A DNA stretch of 64,000 nt, from contig CP136064.1 of assembly GCA_032622095.1 (NCBI GenBank), positions 4,088,280 to 4,152,279 of the forward strand. The letters are read 5' to 3'. Source of the stretch: Siphonodentalium dalli (Eukaryota; Mollusca; Scaphopoda; Gadilida; Siphonodentaliidae). Position 1 is the first letter of the stretch. The number at the start of each line of letters is the position of its first letter. The notes below the pieces were generated by a model. The model was given only the letters and a program-made list of their open reading frames with translations, was not told the DNA's origin and did no database searches. Positions 10,051 through 22,431 of the stretch are shown in pieces. The position numbers and the translations under genes are program-made.

Positions 10051-11289
10051 AAGCCAAGAAGCTGAATTCGGGTTACGTGACCGTGTTAACTAACGAAAGG
10101 GCACGAATCGAGAAAATTTTCACCAAGGTCCGAATACAATTTGTCGACATGGGGAGGGGTGCAAAATTTGTCAAATTTTTTTTTGTCACCGATTCCAATC
10201 ATTTTTACTGTCGTGTATCTATACGACGTACTGATGCTACTCGTGAAAGAATTTTGTAAATCGGTTGAGAAATGGCCAAGTTATAACGCATCGAAAAATG
10301 TACTAATAAAGTCCATGTGTAGAAAGTGCTTGTGCCCAGATCTTCTCCTAGACGAAGCGCAACAGCTGGATTTGGTTTATGTGAGCGTCTTAAACATAGA
10401 CAGAAGACCAAACCAGGAAATTTTGACAAAGGTCCGCTCTAATTTTTCCGGGGCAAAATTTTTCAATTTTGTTTTTGTCGCCGATTTGAACCAAAATGGT
10501 TGTGAAGTATCTATATGATGTACTGAGTGTCATTGTGAGTGAATTTTATGAATCGGTTGACAAATGTAGAAATTGTGGCCCCTTCCTTTTGTTCAAGTTT
10601 ACAGAAAATGCACTATGAATTTAAATTCCTTCAACCGATCGTCACGTGTTTGGTGTCATTCGATGGGGAATTTCTAGTACTTCAAAACGATTACCTACTT
10701 GCGGTATTATGACGATGGAGGCCGGAGATATTCGAAAAGTATGTACTGAACAACATACATATTGGCCTACATAGTAGAATATCGCCACAATACCTTACCA
10801 AAACCCTGCTAAATATTAAAGGGGCATCGAATATGAACACAATGACGCACAAATTATCTCGATATCGCGAAAATTGGCCGAGATATGGCGAATTTTCTAC
10901 CCGCGTCACCAAATTTCGAGGCATGGGTGGGGGTCACACCAGAACGTTCCAACTGAACACATAAATGTCAATAAACTATACTATAGACATTCCAATCAAT
11001 TCCGCGCGATTCCCTTATTATACTTCCATATTTTAATATGGATGTATATTGTTATTCAATTTTTTATTTTTATTTTTCATTATTTATTCTACTTCTTCTT
11101 AATATATTTTGTAACTCTTATATCTCAGAAAGTTAAAAAGATAAATCATTGAAATTTGGTAGGTGGATGCACCTTGCCAAGATACAACTGAATGAAACAT
11201 TTAGGTTTATGTCCTAACTTTCTTTCCAGAGTTATGGCCCTTAATCAAAAATTTTGGAAAAAGTTTGTGCCCAGATCTTCTCCTATAAG
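10051..11289 (+). repeat. Unit U9, first type B unit, code k, 1239 bp
   Basis: Has all B indels but retains one A-like base in GATTCCAATC (10191-10200), where most other B units have GATTCCAACC. Private ACACATAAATG lies at about 10958. Has TTTATG and TTTTTCAATTTT states. Confidence 0.97.
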
Positions 11290-12528
11290 AAGCCAAGAAG
11301 CTGAATTCGGGTTACGTGACCGTATTAACTAACGAAAGGGCACGAATCGAGAAAATTTTCACCAAGGTCCGAATACAATTTGTCGACATGGGGAGGGGTG
11401 CAAAATTTGTCAAATTTGTTTTTGTCACCGATTCCAACCATTTTTACTGTCGTGTATCTATACGACGTACTGATGCTACTCGTGAAAGAATTTTGTAAAT
11501 CGGTTGAGAAATGGCCAAGTTATAACGCATCGAAAAATGTACTAATAAAGTCCATGTGTAGAAAGTGCTTGTGCCCAGATCTTCTCCTAGACGAAGCGCA
11601 ACAGCTGGATTTGGTTTATGTGAGCGTCTTAAACATAGACAGAAGACCAAACCAGGAAATTTTGACAAAGGTCCGCTCTAATTTTTCCGGGGCAAAATTT
11701 TTCAATTTTGTTTTTGTCGCCGATTTGAACCAAAATGGTTGTGAAGTATCTATATGATGTACTGAGTGTCATTGTGAGTGAATTTTATGAATCGGTTGAC
11801 AAATGTAGAAATTGTGGCCCCTTCCTTTTGTTCAAGTTTACAGAAAATGCACTATGAATTTAAATTCCTTCAACCGATCGTCACGTGTTTGGTGTCATTC
11901 GATGGGGAATTTCTAGTACTTCAAAACGATTACTTACTTGCGGTATTATGACGATGGAGGCCGGAGATATTCGAAAAGTATGTACTGAACAACATACATA
12001 TTGGCCTACATAGTAGAATATCGCCACAATACCTTACCAAAACCCTGCTAAATATTAAAGGGGCATCGAATATGAACACAATGACGCACAAATTATCTCG
12101 ATATCGCGAAAATTGGCCGAGATATGGCGAATTTTCTACCCGCGTCACCAAATTTCGAGGCATGGGTGGGGGTCACACCAGAACGTTCCAACTGAACACA
12201 GAAATGTCAATAAACTATACTATAGACATTCCAATCAATTCCGCGCGATTCCCTTATTATACTTCCATATTTTAATATGGATGTATATTGTTATTCAATT
12301 TTTTATTTTTATTTTTCATTATTTATTCTACTTCTTCTTAATATATTTTGTAACTCTTATATCTCAGAAAGTTAAAAAGATAAATCATTGAAATTTGGTA
12401 GGTGGATGCACCTTGCCAAGATACATCTGAATGAAACATTTAGGTTTATGTCCTAACTTTCTTTCCAGAGTTATGGCCCTTAATCAAAAATTTTGGAAAA
12501 AGTTTGTGCCCAGATCTTCTCCTATAAG
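11290..12528 (+). repeat. Unit U10, type B, code g, 1239 bp
   Basis: The T tract is interrupted by G (code g, shared only with U43). Private states are CCGTATTAAC (about 11320), CGATTACTTAC (about 11927) and ATACATCTG (about 12421). Confidence 0.97.
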
Positions 12529-13767
12529 AAGCCAAGAAGCTGAATTCGGGTTACGTGACCGTGTTAACTAACGAAAGGGCACGAATCGAGAAAATTTTCA
12601 CCAAGGTCCGAATACAATTTGTCGACATGGGGAGGGGTGCAAAATTTGTCAATTTTTTTTTTGTCACCGATTCTAACCATTTTTACTGTCGTGTATCTAT
12701 ACGACGTACTGATGCTACTCGTGAAAGAATTTTGTAAATCGGTTGAGAAATGGCCAAGTTATAACGCATCGAAAAATGTACTAATAAAGTCCATGTGTAG
12801 AAAGTGCTTGTGCCCAGATCTTCTCCTAGACGAAGCGCAACAGCTGGATTTGGTCTATGTGAGCGTCTTAAACATAGACAGAAGACCAAACCAGGAAATT
12901 TTGACAAAGGTCCGCTCTAATTTTTCCGGGGCAAAATTTTTCAATTTTGTTTTTGTCGCCGATTTGAACCAAAATGGTTGTGAAGTATCTATATGATGTA
13001 CTGAGTGTCATTGTGAGTGAATTTTATGAATCGGTTGACAAATGTAGAAATTGTGGCCCCTTCCTTTTGTTCAAGTTTACAGAAAATGCACTATGAATTT
13101 AAATTCCTTCAACCGATCGTCACGTATTTGGTGTCATTCGATGGGGAATTTCTAGTACTTCAAAACGATTACCTACTTGCGGTATTATGACGATGGAGGC
13201 CGGAGATATTCGAAAAGTATGTACTGAACAACATACATATTGGCCTACATAGTAGAATATCGCCACAATACCTTACCAAAACCCTGCTAAATATTAAAGG
13301 GGCATCGAATATGAACACAATGACGCACAAATTATCTCGATATCGCGAAAATTGGCCGAGATATGGCGAATTTTCTACCCGCGTCACCAAATTTCGAGGC
13401 ATGGGTGGGGGTCACACCAGAACGTTCCAACTGAACACAGAAATGTCAATAAACTATACTATAGACATTCCAATCAATTCCGCGCGATTCCCTCATTATA
13501 CTTCCATATTTTAATATGGATGTATATTGTTATTCAATTTTTTATTTTTATTTTTCATTATTTATTCTACTTCTTCTTAATATATTTTGTAACTCTTATA
13601 TCTCAGAAAGTTAAAAAGATAAATCATTCAAATTTGGTAGGTGGATGCACCTTGCCAAGATACAACTGAATGAAACATTTAGGTTTATGTCCTAACTTTC
13701 TTTCCAGAGTTATGGCCCTTAATCAAAAATTTTGGAAAAAGTTTGTGCCCAGATCTTCTCTTATAAG
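12529..13767 (+). repeat. Unit U11, type B, code n, 1239 bp
   Basis: Has GGTCTATG, CACGTATTTGG, CCCTCATTAT, CATTCAAATTT and the rare boundary CTTATAAGAAG into U12. The last three states recur together in U35. Private GATTCTAACC lies at about 12669. Confidence 0.97.
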
Positions 13768-15006
13768 AAGCCAAGAAGCTGAATTCGGGTTACGTGACCG
13801 TGTTAACTAACGAAAGGGCACGAATCGAGAAAATTTTCACCAAGGTCCGAATACAATTTGTCGACATGGGGAGGGGTGCAAAATTTGTCAATTTTTTTTT
13901 TGTCACCGATTCCAACCATTTTTACTGTCGTGTATCTATACGACGTACTGATGCTACTCGTGAAAGAATTTTGTAAATCGGTTGAGAAATGGCCAAGTTA
14001 TAACGCATCGAAAAATGTACTAATAAAGTCCATGTGTAGAAAGTGCTTGTGCCCAGATCTTCTCCTAGACGAAGCGCAACAGCTGGATTTGGTCTATGTG
14101 AGCGTCTTAAACATAGACAGAAGACCAAACCAGGAAATTTTGACAAAGGTCCGCTCTAATTTTTCCGGGGCAAAATTTTTCAATTTTGTTTTTGTCGCCG
14201 ATTTGAACCAAAATGGTTGTGAAGTATCTATATGATGTACTGAGTGTCATTGTGAGTGAATTTTATGAATCGGTTGACAAATGTAGAAATTGTGGCCCCT
14301 TCCTTTTGTTCAAGTTTACAGAAAATGCACTATGAATTTAAATTCCTTCAACCGATCGTCACGTATTTGGTGTCATTCGATGGGGAATTTCTAGTACTTC
14401 AAAACGATTACCTACTTGCGGTATTATGACGATGGAGGCCGGAGATATTCGAAAAGTATGTACTGAACAACATACATATTGGCCTACATAGTAGAATATC
14501 GCCACAATACCTTACCAAAACCCTGCTAAATATTAAAGGGGCATCGAATATGAACACAATGACGCACAAATTATCTCGATATCGCGAAAATTGGCCGAGA
14601 TATGGCGAATTTTCTACCCGCGTCACCAAATTTCGAGGCATGGGTGGGGGTCACACCAGAACGTTCCAACTGAACACAGAAATGTCAATAAACTATACTA
14701 TAGACATTCCAATCAATTCCGCGCGATTCCCTTATTATACTTCCATATTTTAATATGGATGTATATTGTTATTCAATTTTTTATTTTTATTTTTCATTAT
14801 TTATTCTACTTCTTCTTAATATATTTTGTAACTCTTATATCTCAGAAAGTTAAAAAGATAAATCATTGAAATTTGGTAGGTGGATGCACCTTGCCAAGAT
14901 ACAACTGAATGAAACATTTAGGTTTATGTCCTAACTTTCTTTCCAGAGTTATGGCCCTTAATCAAAAATTTTGGAAAAAGTTTGTGCCCAGATCTTCTCC
15001 TATAAG
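13768..15006 (+). repeat. Unit U12, type B, code n, 1239 bp
   Basis: Has GGTCTATG and CACGTATTTGG, with CCCTTATTAT and CATTGAAATTT. It matches U36 at every diagnostic site I checked, just as its predecessor U11 matches U35. Confidence 0.97.
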
Positions 15007-16242
15007 AAGCCAAGAAGCTGAATTCGGGTTACGTGACCGTGTTAACTAACGAAAGGGCACGAATCGAGAAAATTTTCACCAAGGTCCGAATACAATTTGT
15101 CGACATGGGGAGGGGTGCAAAATTTGTCAATTTTTTTTGTCACCGATTCCAACCATTTTTACTGTCGTGTATCTATACGACGTACTGATGCTACTCGTGA
15201 AAGAATTTTGTAAATCGGTTGAGAAATGGCCAAGTTATAACGCATCGAAAAATGTACTAATAAAGTCCATGTGTAGAAAGTGCTTGTGCCCAGATCTTCT
15301 CCTAGACGAAGCGCAACAGCTGGATTTGGTATATGTGAGCGTCTTAAACATAGACAGAAGACCAAACCAGGAAATTTTGACAAAGGTCCGCTCTAATTTT
15401 TCCGGGGCAAAATTTTTCAATTTTGTTTTTGTCGCCGATTTGAACCAAAATGGTTGTGAAGTATCTATATGATGTACTGAGTGTCATTGTGAGTGAATTT
15501 TATGAATCGGTTGACAAATGTAGAAATTGTGGCCCCTTCCTTTTGTTCAAGTTTACAGAAAATGCACTATGAATTTAAATTCCTTCAACCGATCGTCACG
15601 TGTTTGGTGTCATTCGATGGGGAATTTCTAGTACTTCAAAACGATTACCTACTTGCGGTATTATGACGATGGAGGCCGGAGATATTCGAAAAGTATGTAC
15701 TGAACAACATACATATTGGCCTACATAGTAGAATATCGCCACAATACCTTACCAAAACCCTGCTAAATATTAAAGGGGCATCGAATATGAACACAATGAC
15801 GCACAAATTATCTCGATATCGCGAAAATTGGCCGAGATATGGCGAATTTTCTACCCGCGTCACCAAATTTCGAGGCATGGGTGGGGGTCACACCAGAACG
15901 TTCCAACTGAACACAGAAATGTCAATAAACTATACTATAGACATTCCAATCAATTCCGCGCGATTCCCTTATTATACTTCCATATTTTCATATGGATGTA
16001 TATTGTTATTCAATTTTTTATTTTTATTTTTCATTATTTATTCTACTTCTTCTTAATATATTTTGTAACTCTTATATCTCAGAAAGTTGAAAAGATAAAT
16101 CATTGAAATTTGGTAGGTGGATGCACCTTGCCAAGATACAACTGAATGAAACATTTAGGTTTATGTCCTAACTTTCTTTCCAGAGTTATGGCCCTTAATC
16201 AAAATTTTGGAAAAAGTTTGTGCCCAGATCTTCTCCTATAAG
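15007..16242 (+). repeat. Unit U13, type B, code p, 1236 bp
   Basis: Founder-like p unit: 8 T tract, GGTATATGTG, ATTTTCATATGG (breaks the hairpin found in other units), GTTGAAAAG, and one A fewer in AATCAAAATTTTGG. The 2 bp and 1 bp losses explain the 1236 bp length. Confidence 0.97.
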
Positions 16243-17481
16243 AAGCCAAGAAGCTGAATTCGGGTTACGTGACCGTGTTAACTAACGAAAGGGCACGAAT
16301 CGAGAAAATTTTCAGCAAGGTCCGAATACAATTTGTCGACATGGGGAGGGGTGCAAAATTTGTCAAATTTATTTTTGTCACTGATTCCAACCATTTTTAC
16401 TGTCGTGTATCTATACGACGTACTGATGCTACTCGTGAAAGAATTTTGTAAATCGGTTGAGAAATGGCCAAGTTATAACGCATCGAAAAATGTACTAATA
16501 AAGTCCATGTGTAGAAAGTGCTTGTGCCCAGATCTTCTCCTAGACGAAGCGCAACAGCTGGATTTGGTTTATGTGAGCGTCTTAAACATAGACAGAAGAC
16601 CAAACCAGGAAATTTTGACAAAGGTCCGCTCTAATTTTTCCGGGGCAAAATTTTTCAATTTTGTTTTTGTCGCCGATTTGAACCAAAATGGTTGTGAAGT
16701 ATCTATATGATGTACTGAGTGTCATTGTGAGTGAATTTTATGAATCGGTTGACAAATGTAGAAATTGTGGCCCCTTCCTTTTGTTCAAGTTTACAGAAAA
16801 TGCACTATGAATTTAAATTCCTTCAACCGATCGTCACGTGTTTGGTGTCATTCGATGGGGAATTTCTAGTACTTCAAAACGATTACCTACTTGCGGTATT
16901 ATGACGATGGAGGCCGGAGATATTCGAAACGTATGTACTGAACAACATACATATTGGCCTACATAGTAGAATATCGCCACAATACCTTACCAAAACCCTG
17001 CTAAATATTAAAGGGGCATCGAATATGAACACAATGACGCACAAATTATCTCGATATCGCGAAAATTGGCCGAGATATGGCGAATTTTCTACCCGCGTCA
17101 CCAAATTTCGAGGCATGGGTGGGGGTCACACCAGAACGTTCCAACTGAACACAGAAATGTCAATAAACTATACTATAGACATTCCAATCAATTCCGCGCG
17201 ATTCCCTTATTATACTTCCATATTTTAATATGGATGTATATTGTTATTCAATTTTTTATTTTTATTTTTCATTATTTATTCTACTTCTTCTTAATATATT
17301 TTGTAACTCTTATATCTCAGAAAGTTAAAAAGATAAATCATTGAAATTTGGTAGGTGGATGCACCTTGCCAAGATACAACTGAATGAAACATTTAGGTTT
17401 ATGTCCTAACTTTCTTTCCAGAGTTATGGCCCTTAATCAAAAATTTTGGAAAAAGTTTGTGCCCAGATCTTCTCCTATAAG
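16243..17481 (+). repeat. Unit U14, type B, code q, 1239 bp
   Basis: q unit: TTTTCAGCAAGG (about 16310), code q T tract with CACTGATTCC, GGTTTATG, TTTTTCAATTTT, CGATTACC, and CGAAACGTATG (about 16925), the last shared with U19. Confidence 0.97.
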
Positions 17482-18720
17482 AAGCCAAGAAGCTGAATTC
17501 GGGTTACGTGACCGTGTTAACTAACGAAAGGGCACGAATCGAGAAAATTTTCACCAAGGTCCGAATACAATTTGTCGACATGGGGAGGGGTGCAAAATTT
17601 GTCAAATTTTTTTTTGTCACCGATTCCAACCATTTTTACTGTCGTGTATCTATACGACGTACTGATGCTACTCGTGAAAGAATTTTGTAAATCGGTTGAG
17701 AAATGGCCAAGTTATAACGCATCGAAAAATGTACTAATAAAGTCCATGTGTAGAAAGTGCTTGTGCCCAGATCTTCTCCTAGACGAAGCGCAACAGCTGG
17801 ATTTGGTATATGTGAGCGTCTTAAACATAGACAGAAGACCAAACCAGGAAATTTTGACAAAGGTCCGCTCTAATTTTTCCGGGGCAAAATTTTCCAATTT
17901 TGTTTTTGTCGCCGATTTGAACCAAAATGGTTGTGAAGTATCTATATGATGTACTGAGTGTCATTGTGAGTGAATTTTATGAATCGGTTGACAAATGTAG
18001 AAATTGTGGCCCCTTCCTTTTGTTCAAGTTTACAGAAAATGCACTATGAATTTAAATTCCTTCAACCGATCGTCACGTGTTTGGTGTCATTCGATGGGGA
18101 ATTTCTAGTACTTCAAAACGTTTACCTACTTGCGGTATTATGACGATGGAGGCCGGAGATATTCGAAAAGTATGTACTGAACAACATACATATTGGCCTA
18201 CATAGTAGAATATCGCCACAATACCTTACCAAAACCCTGCTAAATATTAAAGGGGCATCGAATATGAACACAATGACGCACAAATTATCTCGATATCGCG
18301 AAAATTGGCCGAGATATGGCGAATTTTCTACCCGCGTCACCAAATTTCGAGGCATGGGTGGGGGTCACACCAGAACGTTCCAACTGAACACAGAAATGTC
18401 AATAAACTATACTATAGACATTCCAATCAATTCCGCGCGATTCCCTTATTATACTTCCATATTTTAATATGGATGTATATTGTTATTCAATTTTTTATTT
18501 TTATTTTTCATTATTAATTCTACTTCTTCTTAATATATTTTGTAACTCTTATATCTCAGAAAGTTAAAAAGATAAATCATTGAAATTTGGTAGGTGGATG
18601 CACCTTGCCAAGATACAACTGAATGAAACATTTAGGTTTATGTCCTAACTTTCTTTCCAGAGTTATGGCCCTTAATCAAAAATTTTGGAAAAAGTTTGTG
18701 CCCAGATCTTCTCCTATAAG
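17482..18720 (+). repeat. Unit U15, type B, code k ('r' unit), 1239 bp
   Basis: Has GGTATATG, TTTTCCAATTTT, CGTTTACC (about 18119) and CATTATTAATTC (about 18509). The last two states reappear together only in the second half of U17. Confidence 0.97.
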
Positions 18721-19956
18721 AAGCCAAGAAGCTGAATTCGGGTTACGTGACCGTGTTAACTAACGAAAGGGCACGAATCGAGAAAATTTTCACCAAGGTC
18801 CGAATACAATTTGTCGACATGGGGAGGGGTGCAAAATTTGTCAATTTTTTTTGTCACCGATTCCAACCATTTTTACTGTCGTGTATCTATACGACGTACT
18901 GATGCTACTCGTGAAAGAATTTTGTAAATCGGTTGAGAAATGGCCAAGTTATAACGCATCGAAAAATGTACTAATAAAGTCCATGTGTAGAAAGTGCTTG
19001 TGCCCAGATCTTCTCCTAGACGAAGCGCAACAGCTGGATTTGGTATATGTGAGCGTCTTAAACATAGACAGAAGACCAAACCAGGAAATTTTGACAAAGG
19101 TCCGCTCTAATTTTTCCGGGGCAAAATTTTTCAATTTTGTTTTTGTCGCCGATTTGAACCAAAATGGTTGTGAAGTATCTATATGATGTACTGAGTGTCA
19201 TTGTGAGTGAATTTTATGAATCGGTTGACAAATGTAGAAATTGTGGCCCCTTCCTTTTGTTCAAGTTTACAGAAAATGCACTATGAATTTAAATTCCTTC
19301 AACCGATCGTCACGTGTTTGGTGTCATTCGATGGGGAATTTCTAGTACTTCAAAACGATTACCTACTTGCGGTATTATGACGATGGAGGCCGGAGATATT
19401 CGAAAAGTATGTACTGAACAACATACATATTGGCCTACATAGTAGAATATCGCCACAATACCTTACCAAAACCCTGCTAAATATTAAAGGGGCATCGAAT
19501 ATGAACACAATGACGCACAAATTATCTCGATATCGCGAAAATTGGCCGAGATATGGCGAATTTTCTACCCGCGTCACCAAATTTCGAGGCATGGGTGGGG
19601 GTCACACCAGAACGTTCCAACTGAACACAGAAATGTCAATAAACTATACTATAGACATTCCAATCAATTCCGCGCGATTCCCTTATTATACTTCCATATT
19701 TTCATATGGATGTATATTGTTATTCAATTTTTTATTTTTATTTTTCATTATTTATTCTACTTCTTCTTAATATATTTTGTAACTCTTATATCTCAGAAAG
19801 TTGAAAAGATAAATCATTGAAATTTGGTAGGTGGATGCACCTTGCCAAGATACAACTGAATGAAACATTTAGGTTTATGTCCTAACTTTCTTTCCAGAGT
19901 TATGGCCCTTAATCAAAATTTTGGAAAAAGTTTGTGCCCAGATCTTCTCCTATAAG
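18721..19956 (+). repeat. Unit U16, type B, code p, 1236 bp
   Basis: Has all p states of U13: 8 T tract, GGTATATGTG, ATTTTCATATGG, GTTGAAAAG, and the short A run in the tail. Confidence 0.97.
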
Positions 19957-21195
19957 AAGCCAAGAAGCTGAATTCGGGTTACGTGACCGTGTTAACTAAC
20001 GAAAGGGCACGAATCGAGAAAATTTTCAGCAAGGTCCGAATACAATTTGTCGACATGGGGAGGGGTGCAAAATTTGTCAAATTTATTTTTGTCACTGATT
20101 CCAACCATTTTTACTGTCGTGTATCTATACGACGTACTGATGCTACTCGTGAAAGAATTTTGTAAATCGGTTGAGAAATGGCCAAGTTATAACGCATCGA
20201 AAAATGTACTAATAAAGTCCATGTGTAGAAAGTGCTTGTGCCCAGATCTTCTCCTAGACGAAGCGCAACAGCTGGATTTGGTTTATGTGAGCGTCTTAAA
20301 CATAGACAGAAGACCAAACCAGGAAATTTTGACAAAGGTCCGCTCTAATTTTTCCGGGGCAAAATTTTTCAATTTTGTTTTTGTCGCCGATTTGAACCAA
20401 AATGGTTGTGAAGTATCTATATGATGTACTGAGTGTCATTGTGAGTGAATTTTATGAATCGGTTGACAAATGTAGAAATTGTGGCCCCTTCCTTTTGTTC
20501 AAGTTTACAGAAAATGCACTATGAATTTAAATTCCTTCAACCGATCGTCACGTGTTTGGTGTCATTCGATGGGGAATTTCTAGTACTTCAAAACGTTTAC
20601 CTACTTGCGGTATTATGACGATGGAGGCCGGAGATATTCGAAAAGTATGTACTGAGCAACATACATATTGGCCTACATAGTAGAATATCGCCACAATACC
20701 TTACCAAAACCCTGCTAAATATTAAAGGGGCATCGAATATGAACACAATGACGCACAAATTATCTCGATATCGCGAAAATTGGCCGAGATATGGCGAATT
20801 TTCTACCCGCGTCACCAAATTTCGAGGCATGGGTGGGGGTCACACCAGAACGTTCCAACTGAACACAGAAATGTCAATAAACTATACTATAGACATTCCA
20901 ATCAATTCCGCGCGATTCCCTTATTATACTTCCATATTTTAATATGGATGTATATTGTTATTCAATTTTTTATTTTTATTTTTCATTATTAATTCTACTT
21001 CTTCTTAATATATTTTGTAACTCTTATATCTCAGAAAGTTAAAAAGATAAATCATTGAAATTTGGTAGGTGGATGCACCTTGCCAAGATACAACTGAATG
21101 AAACATTTAGGTTTATGTCCTAACTTTCTTTCCAGAGTTATGGCCCTTAATCAAAAATTTTGGAAAAAGTTTGTGCCCAGATCTTCTCCTATAAG
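19957..21195 (+). repeat. Unit U17, type B, chimera of q and r units, 1239 bp
   Basis: The first part is q-type (CAGCAAGG, CACTGATTCC, GGTTTATG, TTTTTCAATTTT up to about 20375). The later part is r-type as in U15 (CGTTTACC at about 20594, CATTATTAATTC at about 20984). It lacks the CGAAACGTATG of U14. Private CTGAGCAAC lies at about 20652. Confidence 0.95.
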
Positions 21196-22431
21196 AAGCC
21201 AAGAAGCTGAATTCGGGTTACGTGACCGTGTTAACTAACGAAAGGGCACGAATCGAGAAAATTTTCACCAAGGTCCGAATACAATTTGTCGACATGGGGA
21301 GGGGTGCAAAATTTGTCAATTTTTTTTGTCACCGATTCCAACCATTTTTACTGTCGTGTATCTATACGACGTACTGATGCTACTCGTGAAAGAATTTTGT
21401 AAATCGGTTGAGAAATGGCCAAGTTATAACGCATCGAAAAATGTACTAATAAAGTCCATGTGTAGAAAGTGCTTGTGCCCAGATCTTCTCCTAGACGAAG
21501 CGCAACAGCTGGATTTGGTATATGTGAGCGTCTTAAACATAGACAGAAGACCAAACCAGGAAATTTTGACAAAGGTCCGCTCTAATTTTTCCGGGGCAAA
21601 ATTTTTCAATTTTGTTTTTGTCGCCGATTTGAACCAAAATGGTTGTGAAGTATCTATATGATGTACTGAGTGTCATTGTGAGTGAATTTTATGAATCGGT
21701 TGACAAATGTAGAAATTGTGGCCCCTTCCTTTTGTTCAAGTTTACAGAAAATGCACTATGAATTTAAATTCCTTCAACCGATCGTCACGTGTTTGGTGTC
21801 ATTCGATGGGGAATTTCTAGTACTTCAAAACGATTACCTACTTGCGGTATTATGACGATGGAGGCCGGAGATATTCGAAAAGTATGTACTGAACAACATA
21901 CATATTGGCCTACATAGTAGAATATCGCCACAATACCTTACCAAAACCCTGCTAAATATTAAAGGGGCATCGAATATGAACACAATGACGCACAAATTAT
22001 CTCGATATCGCGAAAATTGGCCGAGATATGGCGAATTTTCTACCCGCGTCACCAAATTTCGAGGCATGGGTGGGGGTCACACCAGAACGTTCCAACTGAA
22101 CACAGAAATGTCAATAAACTATACTATAGACATTCCAATCAATTCCGCGCGATTCCCTTATTATACTTCCATATTTTCATATGGATGTATATTGTTATTC
22201 AATTTTTTATTTTTATTTTTCATTATTTATTCTACTTCTTCTTAATATATTTTGTAACTCTTATATCTCAGAAAGTTGAAAAGATAAATCATTGAAATTT
22301 GGTAGGTGGATGCACCTTGCCAAGATACAACTGAATGAAACATTTAGGTTTATGTCCTAACTTTCTTTCCAGAGTTATGGCCCTTAATCAAAATTTTGGA
22401 AAAAGTTTGTGCCCAGATCTTCTCCTATAAG
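21196..22431 (+). repeat. Unit U18, type B, code p, 1236 bp
   Basis: Third p unit, carrying the same five p states as U13 and U16. Confidence 0.97.
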
